From RQOF01 sp964394475 (GTDB lineage Bacteria > Calditrichota > Calditrichia > RBG-13-44-9): a DNA stretch of 11,232 nucleotides. The notes beneath the pieces are model-generated. The model searched no databases, was not told the origin of the DNA, and saw only the letters and a list, made by a program, of their open reading frames with translations. Positions 5,667 through 11,232 of the stretch are shown here, in pieces; position 1 is the stretch's first letter; each line of letters begins with the position of its first letter. The position numbers were made by a program, and so were the translations under genes. The DNA is taken from the NCBI GenBank assembly GCA_964394475.1, contig CAYMXZ010000115.1, forward strand, positions 1-11,232. The letters are read 5' to 3'.

Positions 5667-7115
5667 TTAATTTGTTTTGCTTTCTCCGGTGGTGGACTGC
5701 AGATCGATGATAATCTCAATACGACGATTCAGTCTGCGACCCTCAGCCGTCTCATTATTCGCAATCGGTCGACTTTCCCCATAGCCAATGTTTTCAAATT
5801 GCTCAGGTGGTAAATTCATATTCGCTTCCAAATAAGCTCGAATAGCAGCCGCCCGGTTTTCCGATAAATTGAGATTGTAAGCATCATTTCCCTGGGAATC
5901 TGTATGACCGGCGATCAAATATTTCTTATTGGGAAATTCCCGCAAGGCCCGCATGACCTTGGTCAATAGCATAAATTGATCAGGAGCAATTACCGCCGAT
6001 CCGGAAGCAAAAGTAAGTCCGTATAATCGAATGACCAATTGATTTTCGGTGAGGATAACCTGCGCTTCATCCCGGGTAAACATTTCTTCGATTTTACGAA
6101 ACTTTTCCTCTCGTTCTTTCTTTCGCTCCAGCTCGGTAACCACCGTATTTTCATACTGCTGAATTTTCTGCAGCAATTTTTCATTTTCCGTTTGAAGTCG
6201 GTTTAAATCTTCATTTAAGCTTTTATTTTCAGTCGTTAAATTCTGTATACTTAAAACGATGTTATCTTCCGTTTCAGCATATCCTTTATCGTATCGGCCT
6301 TTAAATCCGAGTGCCGCAGAAATGCGGTCCAGCCGGGTTTCAAATTCCCGCAGCAATTTTTCCCAATTTTTTTCATCCTTCTTTAATTTCTCAATAACCT
6401 CAGCCAGATACATGGCGTGCCTCACCTGATATTCAGCTTCCTTTGCTTTCTCTCCCGCATCCGATCTGGCAGAGCGGTCACTGTTTAAAATAGTTAATAC
6501 ATCGTCATATAATTGTTTAGCCTGGTTGAGAGTAACCGGTGCATTCTCCTTCACATTTTTTTGCTCGGCTTGAGCGAGAAGGTCCCTCACGCTCCCAATA
6601 ATGGATTCCTTAATGGCCTTTAATTCTGACTGACGGTAAGCTTGTTCAGTTTTGGCGGTGCGACTGCGGGCGCCATTTAAATCGCCAGCTTCTAATTTCA
6701 GACTGGCTTCCAGAAACATTTTTTCAGCAACCTCAAATTCGGCTGGAGCATATTCCGGCGCTTCTACCATCAGCGCATCTTCCCGAGCTTGCAAAACAGT
6801 CTGAAATAAAATTTCCCCCTGTTTACCAATATCATTCACCACTTTTAAATAGCGACCGGCCTTTTCTAATTTTTCCCGGATTCCACTAATATTTTTCCCT
6901 TGTTCGAAATCCTTTTTCGCCTTTTGAAATTCTGTTTCGGCTTTAATAAAATTATCGGGCGACAACAGGTCATAGTTTTTCTGCCGCAACACACTCATTT
7001 CATTTTCCACCCCGCTTAGCAAACTCTCAATATTCTGCTGTGCTATTACTGAAAGATTTCCACACAGAATAATCAAAAAAAATATCATTGCGCTTCTTGA
7101 TAAAATTCGTTGCAT
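5667..7115 (-). CDS. OmpA-family peptidoglycan-binding protein with N-terminal helical repeats
   Basis: An exported protein of 482 residues that would bind peptidoglycan from the outer membrane or periplasm. Order: signal peptide 1-25 (MQRILSRSAMIFFLIILCGN, ending VIA before QQ); three related helical segments resembling DUF4398 at about 52-90, 119-165 and 192-240 (core pattern A-P, AE..F..A, LE.GD..GAR); coiled coil about 295-345 (ENKSLNEDLNRLQTENEKL); OmpA C-terminal domain about 358-471. That domain keeps GHTDSQGNDAYN (403-414), LSENRA (417-422) and RRLNRRIEI, with Asp406 and Arg421 at the positions that bind diaminopimelate in characterised OmpA domains. No transmembrane barrel is present, and the mature N-terminus lacks a lipobox Cys. 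The start ATG at 7115 has AAAGGAG 7 nt upstream; 14 codons of open frame before it lack this support. Confidence 0.92.
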   Translation of the reverse strand: MQRILSRSAMIFFLIILCGNLSVIAQQNIESLLSGVENEMSVLRQKNYDLLSPDNFIKAETEFQKAKKDFEQGKNISGIREKLEKAGRYLKVVNDIGKQGEILFQTVLQAREDALMVEAPEYAPAEFEVAEKMFLEASLKLEAGDLNGARSRTAKTEQAYRQSELKAIKESIIGSVRDLLAQAEQKNVKENAPVTLNQAKQLYDDVLTILNSDRSARSDAGEKAKEAEYQVRHAMYLAEVIEKLKKDEKNWEKLLREFETRLDRISAALGFKGRYDKGYAETEDNIVLSIQNLTTENKSLNEDLNRLQTENEKLLQKIQQYENTVVTELERKKEREEKFRKIEEMFTRDEAQVILTENQLVIRLYGLTFASGSAVIAPDQFMLLTKVMRALREFPNKKYLIAGHTDSQGNDAYNLNLSENRAAAIRAYLEANMNLPPEQFENIGYGESRPIANNETAEGRRLNRRIEIIIDLQSTTGESKTN

Positions 7116-7122
7116 GTGTATA

Positions 7123-7129
7123 CTCCTTT
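7123..7129 (-). promoter_or_regulatory. Shine-Dalgarno deciding the OmpA-type start
   Basis: AAAGGAG on the minus strand lies 7 nt before the ATG at 7115. It lies inside the longer open frame that begins at 7157, so it favours the shorter form, which also starts directly with a good signal peptide. Confidence 0.8.
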
Positions 7130-7267
7130 CGATTTCATCTTCTATATTAAAAATCAAGATAGAAAATTATTTTCATCCTTCCAAACAAAATAGAGTCCGC
7201 TTTTGTTATCATAAAAATGATCACAAAATTCTTGTTGATAATAACTGTTGGCATCATCGGAAAAAAA

Positions 7268-9010
7268 TTAAAAATTTTTCACATGAAAACGGTTGGTGAT
7301 GGGAAAGCGACGATCTTTCCCGAAAGCACGATGGGTAATCTTTATACCCGGTGCTGCCTGGCGCCTTTTATACTCATTACCATCCACCATCCTCACTATT
7401 TTCCTGACCATTTCCGGTGGATATCCCATGCTGATAATTTCTTCAATGGGAAGATCTTCTTCCACATAGGCCTGCAGAACAGGATCGAGCAATTCATAAG
7501 GTGGCAGCGAATCGGTATCTTTCTGATCGGGTTTTAATTCGGCGGAAGGCGCTTTTTTGATGATGGCGCGTGGAATGATATCATAACCCGCGATTTTATT
7601 TCGATAATCGGCCAGTTGATAAACCATGGTTTTGTACACATCTTTTATGACAGAAAATCCACCAACCATGTCCCCATAAAGAGTGCAATAACCCACACTG
7701 ATTTCGCTCTTATTGCCGGTGGCCAGAACTAACCATCCAAATTTATTTGATAGGGACATAAGCAGATTTCCGCGCAAACGGGCCTGAATATTTTCTTCGG
7801 TGGTATCTACCGGACGTTTTCCAAAAATGGATTTCAATTCCTGTAAAAAATCCGCATATAGCTTATCAATAGGAATTTCCATTAGTGTAATCTGAAAATT
7901 TTTTGCCAGCTGCCGGGCATCCCTGATACTATTTCTGGAAGTAAATTGACTGGGCATCAGTACTCCCACGACATTTTCTTTTCCCAGAGCATCCACGGCG
8001 ATAGAAACAACTAAGGCCGAGTCAATTCCACCGGATACTCCTATCACCACTTTTTGGAAACGATTTTTCTGAACATAATCACGCAGTCCAGTTTTTAATG
8101 CTTGATAAGCTTCGGCAATTTCATCCAGAAAATCTGTAATCGGGCTATTTTTGAACTTTCGTGAATAGAGATTATTCACCTTTTCCAGGGTGATGGGCTG
8201 TAATTCTTTGGTTGGTGGGGTGAAGATTTTTTCTTTGCGCCGGCGCGGATCATGAATGCGTTTATTAAAAACATTATCGGGATGCAAAGTTACCAATAAT
8301 AATTCTTCTTCAAAAGAGGCAGCCTTGCTGATCAGTTTCCCTTCTTCTGAAATCACCAGGCTGTTGCCGTCAAAAACCAACTCATCCTGCCCGCCCACCG
8401 AATTGACATAGGCTACAATCACCACATTATCCTCCGCCCGAGTCGCTAACATCCGATAACGCGATTGCGCTTTTCCAAAATGATAAGGCGATGAGGAAAT
8501 ATTGATCACCACTTCCGCACCTTCATATAGTGCCTGGTCGCGAGTCGGACCATCCGGGTACCAGATATCCTCACAGATATTTATCCCCAGGCGTACCTTT
8601 TCGTGAAGATAAACCTGGATGGTCTGCCCGGCCTGAAAATAGCGATCTTCATCAAAAACACCATAATTGGGAAGAAATATTTTATGGTAAATCCCGGCAA
8701 TTTTCTGATGATGAAGAACAGCCGCAGCATTAAAAATATCATCTCGGCGATCGACAAATCCGATGATGGCGGTTATGCCGTGAGTGTGTTCAACTATCTT
8801 TTTCAAATAGTTCAGATTTTCTTCGATAAACTCGGGCTTTAATAGCAAATCCTCGGGGGGATAGCCTGTTAGACATAATTCCGGAAAAGCAACAACGTCG
8901 GCTCCAAGCTTTTTTGCTTTTTTAATGTAACTGACTATTTTCCGGTAATTCCCCTCCAGATCTCCAACGGTGTGATTGATTTGGGCCAGCGCTAAATGCA
9001 GGGTTCTCAT
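7268..9010 (-). CDS. nadE: Glutamine-dependent NAD+ synthetase
   Basis: Catalyses the last step of NAD+ synthesis, deamido-NAD+ to NAD+, using ammonia released from glutamine in its own glutaminase domain. The protein has 580 residues. The N-terminal nitrilase domain (1-260) keeps the Glu-Lys-Cys triad: FPELCLTGYPPED (Glu44), YHKIFLPNYGVFDE (Lys110) and GINICEDIWYPDG (Cys146). The C-terminal synthetase domain (290-580) has the ATP-pyrophosphatase loop GVSGGIDSA (324-332), QARLRGNLLM (409-418), LATGNKSEISVGYCTLYGD (429-447) and PSAEL-PDQKDTDSLPPYE (488-506). I chose ATG at 9010 because GGAG lies 6 nt upstream and MRTLHLALAQINHTVGD is the usual family N-terminus; an upstream TTG at 9067 is open but unsupported. 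The downstream ompA-type gene follows after 152 nt with only an AT-rich tract between, so partial read-through is possible. Confidence 0.97.
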   Translation of the reverse strand: MRTLHLALAQINHTVGDLEGNYRKIVSYIKKAKKLGADVVAFPELCLTGYPPEDLLLKPEFIEENLNYLKKIVEHTHGITAIIGFVDRRDDIFNAAAVLHHQKIAGIYHKIFLPNYGVFDEDRYFQAGQTIQVYLHEKVRLGINICEDIWYPDGPTRDQALYEGAEVVINISSSPYHFGKAQSRYRMLATRAEDNVVIVAYVNSVGGQDELVFDGNSLVISEEGKLISKAASFEEELLLVTLHPDNVFNKRIHDPRRRKEKIFTPPTKELQPITLEKVNNLYSRKFKNSPITDFLDEIAEAYQALKTGLRDYVQKNRFQKVVIGVSGGIDSALVVSIAVDALGKENVVGVLMPSQFTSRNSIRDARQLAKNFQITLMEIPIDKLYADFLQELKSIFGKRPVDTTEENIQARLRGNLLMSLSNKFGWLVLATGNKSEISVGYCTLYGDMVGGFSVIKDVYKTMVYQLADYRNKIAGYDIIPRAIIKKAPSAELKPDQKDTDSLPPYELLDPVLQAYVEEDLPIEEIISMGYPPEMVRKIVRMVDGNEYKRRQAAPGIKITHRAFGKDRRFPITNRFHVKNF

Positions 9011-9194
9011 GAATGGCTCCACCAATTTTTGATGCAATAACTTAATAGCATTCCCATACCTTATCAAGCATATTTCTCAAATTCGTTTTTACAAAAGATG
9101 TATCAACCAATATATTTCCACCTGAAAAATCATCCGAATAATGCTGACCAATTACCTGCATCAAATTCATCGGCAAATGAATGTTTATTTTTAG

Positions 9195-9222
9195 TTGAAA
9201 TAAATATAGAATTTCCTATATT
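9195..9222 (+). promoter_or_regulatory. Candidate promoter of the EIIA gene
   Basis: TTGAAA (9195-9200) and TATATT (9217-9222) are separated by 16 nt on the plus strand, a fair sigma-70-like match. Predicted initiation near 9229 would give a leader of about 20 nt before the ATG at 9248. This position argues against translation starting at the more upstream ATG (9098). Confidence 0.45.
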
Positions 9223-9224
9223 TA
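9201..9224. promoter_or_regulatory. 9-bp palindrome overlapping the EIIA promoter (operator-like)
   Basis: TAAATATAG (9201-9209) and CTATATTTA (9216-9224) are exact inverted repeats around a 6-nt spacer. The dyad fills the spacer and -10 box of the candidate promoter, the position of a repressor site. AT-rich dyads arise by chance fairly often, so the regulatory role is a guess. Confidence 0.35.
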
Positions 9225-9247
9225 GTCCACCTAGCTGGAGAGATAAA

Positions 9248-9727
9248 ATGAGACTAAGTGAGGTCCTCAAGCCACATAACATAAAAATTCCTCTGAATTC
9301 TGATACTCAGGAAACGGTGATTAGAGAATTACTATCTCTTATCTGTTCGGATAAAACGGCGCTGGATGTGGATGAAATTTACAATGCTGTCATCGAACGA
9401 GAAAAAATTATGACCACCGGGGTGGGAAGAGGGGTAGCCATACCTCACTGCAAAAAAAAGAATTGCCGCGAATTTGCTATCGCCCTTGGCATTCATCCTG
9501 CTGGCATCGATTTCAAATCCATCGATAACCAACCAGTGAAAATAATTTTTCTGTTGGTTGGACCGGAGGACAATCCAGGTATGCACATCCGTTTATTGAG
9601 TCGCATCTCTCGCCTCATCGCCAAAGAAAGTCTTCGGGAGAGTTTACTGAAAGCCAGGAGCGCTGAAGAAGCATACCAGCAAATTAAAGATGATGAAGAA
9701 AAATCTTTTGAAAATCTCTCTCAATAA
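9248..9727 (+). CDS. PTS EIIA type-2 domain protein (PtsN/EIIA-Ntr-like)
   Basis: A stand-alone EIIA domain of 159 residues, of the fructose/mannitol/PtsN type. These proteins are phosphorylated on a His by HPr or NPr, and often act as regulators instead of moving sugar. The phospho-site block is clear: MTTGVGRGVAIPHC (55-68) with His67. Family features continue with ALGIHPAGIDFKSIDNQPVK (79-98), IFLLVGPEDNPGMHIRLLSR (100-119) and LARS-type helices to the end. Start choice: ATG at 9248 has GGAG 7 nt upstream and begins MRLSEVLKPHNI, the normal family N-terminus; the open frame back to 9098 adds 50 residues with no family match and would span the promoter. No PTS permease or EI/HPr gene lies in the window. 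Divergent from nadE and upstream of a CLC channel gene. Confidence 0.92.
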   Translation: MRLSEVLKPHNIKIPLNSDTQETVIRELLSLICSDKTALDVDEIYNAVIEREKIMTTGVGRGVAIPHCKKKNCREFAIALGIHPAGIDFKSIDNQPVKIIFLLVGPEDNPGMHIRLLSRISRLIAKESLRESLLKARSAEEAYQQIKDDEEKSFENLSQ

Positions 9728-9865
9728 ATATTCTCCTTCTTCACCTTTTTTATTTTAAAAATAAATTGCCAGGATTCTGATCATGAGCAACTACCTTTCT
9801 ATCATAGATGAAGTGATTTAATAATGGTTAGAGATTATTCGTGCATGCTCTTTTATATTACACTC

Positions 9866-9891
9866 CGGCAATAAATTCCATCTTATTACCG
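9866..9891. repeat. Intergenic 9-bp hairpin
   Basis: CGGCAATAA (9866-9874) and TTATTACCG (9883-9891) pair over 9 positions with one G-U or mismatch around loop ATTCCATC. No U-tract follows on either strand, so it is not a typical terminator. It could be an mRNA stabiliser or a dispersed intergenic element; with a single copy here this cannot be decided. Confidence 0.35.
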
Positions 9892-9951
9892 CCCAGAATA
9901 TTCAAAGAGCGATTCAGCATCACTTTTATCTCCCATAACATGAGAAATATT

Positions 9952-9980
9952 TTGAAAAGAAATGATGAAATGAGAATAAT
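9952..9980 (+). promoter_or_regulatory. Candidate sigma-70-like promoter for the DUF2007-clc pair
   Basis: TTGAAA (9952-9957), 17-nt spacer, AATAAT (9975-9980): each box matches five of six consensus bases at ideal spacing. Predicted start near 9987 leaves a leader of about 45 nt before the ATG at 10033. It would make the small gene and the channel gene a separate unit from the EIIA gene. Confidence 0.45.
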
Positions 9981-10032
9981 GCATTTTAAAATAAGATAAA
10001 GATTTTTAAATTGGTAAGGAAAGGAATGCATA

Positions 10033-10281
10033 ATGAATCAAGAAGATAAAAGTAAAGATTGGATAAAAATCGGGCCGCTTCCCGGACTTCCGTATGCTCA
10101 AATGGTGTGTGAGGTTTTAAGTAAAGAAAGTATTCCTCACTCCCTCTCACAGGATGGACTGGCCACTGCGTATGGTTTCACGGGGACCAATATCGTGGGA
10201 AATCAAGCATACATTTGGGTTCCGCCAGAATTTGCCGAACAGGTCAAACAAATTATAGAACAGTTGATCGATCATATCTAA
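10033..10281 (+). CDS. DUF2007-like small protein (putative signal-transducing protein)
   Basis: A soluble protein of 82 residues. The pattern WIKIGPLPGLPYAQMVCEVL (10-29), then KESIPHSLSQDG (31-42), then a Gly-rich loop (GFTGTNIVGNQ, 48-58) and YIWVPPEFAEQVKQIIEQL (60-78) matches DUF2007: a short beta-alpha-beta fold in which a helix (A..V...L....IP) precedes a strand and a final 'WVP..FAE.' helix. The molecular function of this family is not established. AAGGA 7 nt upstream of the ATG supports the start. The stop codon is 8 nt before the clc start, so the two are almost certainly co-transcribed. No signal peptide or membrane segment is visible. The family call is by pattern only. Confidence 0.75.
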   Translation: MNQEDKSKDWIKIGPLPGLPYAQMVCEVLSKESIPHSLSQDGLATAYGFTGTNIVGNQAYIWVPPEFAEQVKQIIEQLIDHI

Positions 10282-10289
10282 TAACGAAT

Positions 10290-11232
10290 ATGGCGGTAAA
10301 ACTGACTTTCATTCGAAAGCAGATTCAATTATTTTTCCTCAGATTGATTCAGCGAATCAATCTCCCCGAAGAGTTTTATATGCTCTTCCTGGCAGCCATT
10401 ATTGGAATTTTAGCTGGCCTTGGCGCTTATGTCCTCAACCTGCTCATCAACGGTTTTCATTTCACTTTTTTTAAAAAAATCCTATCGCTTTCCCACCATC
10501 AGGGATTGACCTATATTCTGCTTATTTTATTTCCAGCAATTGGTGGATTAATGGTTGGACTGGTGATTCATTTCTTTTCCCGTGAGTCACGGGGCCATGG
10601 AGTTCCATCGGTCATTGAAGCGATTGCGAATCGCGACGGCTTCATTCGGCCGCGAGTAACATTAATCACTTCCTTTACAGCGGCCGCTACTATCGGCACC
10701 GGTGGTTCAGCTGGCAAGGAAGGACCCATCATTCAAATCGGGGCAGCAATTGGATCATCAATCGGCCAATTATTTAATGTGTCTTCCAATCGCTTGAAGG
10801 TGTTAGTGGGGACCGGCGCCGGGGCGGGTCTGGCTGCCGTATTCAATGCCCCGGTCGCCGGCGTTCTATTCGCCCTGGAAGTTCTGCTGGCCGATTTTAG
10901 CATCAGCGCATTTACTCCTATCATCTTCGCCACCGTTATCTCCACTACTATTTCTCATTACCTCATCGGAAGCAGTCCCGTCCTTCATGTTCCCATCTAT
11001 TACCTGGAAAGCGTCTTTGAGTATCCTCTCTACCTTTTAATGGGGGTAATTGGTGGCACCGTAGCCGTCCTGTTCACCAAAACATTGTATGCGACTGAAG
11101 ATGTAATTAACAAATATATTCACCTTCCGGAATATTATAAACCAGCTTTGGGGGGATTATTCGTCGGAATGATCACCCTTTTCTTTCCTGAAATTTATGG
11201 CTTTGATGATCAGGCTATTCACAATGCATTAT
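10290..11232 (+). CDS. CLC-family chloride channel/transporter, N-terminal part, cut by window edge
   Basis: An integral inner-membrane anion transport protein; 314 codons are visible before the window ends. CLC signatures in order: RGHGVPSVIEA (101-111, in place of GSGIP), GGSAGKEGPIIQIGA (138-152) with the gating Glu144, and GAGAGLAAVFNAPVAGVLFALE (176-197). Helices are visible at about 32-55, 73-97, 123-137, 205-225 and 245-265. At the internal proton-glutamate position (E203 of the E. coli exchanger) this protein has Val198, as CLC channels do; see findings. The start ATG at 10290 lies 8 nt after the upstream stop and has no clear Shine-Dalgarno, so translation probably depends on coupling. 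The C-terminus, including any CBS domains, is beyond the window. Confidence 0.95.
   Translation, partial: MAVKLTFIRKQIQLFFLRLIQRINLPEEFYMLFLAAIIGILAGLGAYVLNLLINGFHFTFFKKILSLSHHQGLTYILLILFPAIGGLMVGLVIHFFSRESRGHGVPSVIEAIANRDGFIRPRVTLITSFTAAATIGTGGSAGKEGPIIQIGAAIGSSIGQLFNVSSNRLKVLVGTGAGAGLAAVFNAPVAGVLFALEVLLADFSISAFTPIIFATVISTTISHYLIGSSPVLHVPIYYLESVFEYPLYLLMGVIGGTVAVLFTKTLYATEDVINKYIHLPEYYKPALGGLFVGMITLFFPEIYGFDDQAIHNAL

Larger units (their letters stand above)
9728..10032. other. 305-bp intergenic region with hairpin and promoter candidate
   Basis: No gene is supported between the EIIA stop and the DUF2007-like start. An all-AT dyad (TTTATTTT 9749-9756, AAAATAAA 9758-9765) follows the EIIA gene but lacks the GC stem of a terminator. 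A 9-bp hairpin lies at 9866-9891 and a good sigma-70-like promoter at 9952-9980. A 20-codon minus-strand frame (MLNRSLNILGGNKMEFIAGV) overlaps the hairpin with a GGGAG upstream; its reality is doubtful. Confidence 0.55.

Noticed and set aside
7116..7157. Longer start of the OmpA-type protein
   Set aside because: The added 14 residues would precede a good signal peptide, and the Shine-Dalgarno lies inside them.
9011..9067. Longer NadE start at TTG 9067
   Set aside because: The ATG at 9010 has GGAG at 6 nt and gives the standard nitrilase-domain N-terminus; the extra 19 residues have no support.
9098..9247. Fifty-residue N-terminal extension of the EIIA protein
   Set aside because: It has no family match and would overlap the best promoter. 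The ATG at 9248 has a ribosome site and the normal family N-terminus.
9749..9765. AT-only dyad after the EIIA gene as a terminator
   Set aside because: It has no GC pairs, so the stem is too weak for a rho-independent terminator.
1..11232. CRISPR array, transposon, prophage or defence island
   Set aside because: No regular repeats, transposase, integrase, terminal inverted repeats or defence-type enzyme were seen; all the large genes are envelope, metabolic or transport genes.

Overview
The window looks like chromosomal DNA from a Gram-negative (diderm) bacterium. Evidence for two membranes is an OmpA-family protein, a small outer-membrane beta-barrel with a C-terminal Phe, and a type IV pilus or type II secretion-like assembly system. 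Base composition is moderate, roughly 40-45% GC by eye, and most genes have recognisable Shine-Dalgarno sites. The odd pilin start (MGQQQLLLIVLG) and the OmpA protein with helical repeats remind me of uncultured FCB-group relatives such as Calditrichota, KSB1 or Ignavibacteria. That placement is recall and inference, not a search result. I see no rRNA, tRNA, CRISPR array, transposase or phage gene.

Layout, left to right. (1) Positions 1-2923, minus strand: a pilus/secretion locus transcribed as pilin, then a 15-bp perfect stem-loop, then the inner-membrane platform protein (PilC/GspF), then the assembly ATPase (PilB/GspE), which is cut by the left edge. (2) About 2815-3456: a long AT-rich non-coding stretch. 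It holds the pilin leader, two doubtful tiny ORFs and a good terminator for the next operon. (3) 3457-5566, minus: an envelope operon of pgeF (peptidoglycan editing), an unknown outer-membrane barrel gene and uppP (undecaprenyl-diphosphate phosphatase). pgeF and the barrel gene overlap. (4) 5598-7115, minus: an OmpA-type peptidoglycan-anchoring protein with its own terminator. (5) 7268-9010, minus: glutamine-dependent NAD+ synthetase. (6) 9195-11232, plus: a divergent set of a PTS EIIA (PtsN-like) protein with a promoter and palindrome, a 305-bp gap containing a second promoter candidate, a DUF2007-like small protein, and a CLC chloride channel cut by the right edge.

Most genes concern the cell envelope: pilus assembly, peptidoglycan precursor quality control, lipid-carrier recycling, outer-membrane anchoring and anion transport. 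NadE is core metabolism. The points most worth a second look are the pilin with a two-residue leader and no Glu5, the apparent duplication of the PilC N-terminal module, the intercistronic hairpin after the pilin, the unknown barrel gene inside a peptidoglycan operon, and the CLC protein with Val where exchangers carry the internal proton glutamate. I did not find a clearly new multi-gene system such as a defence island.
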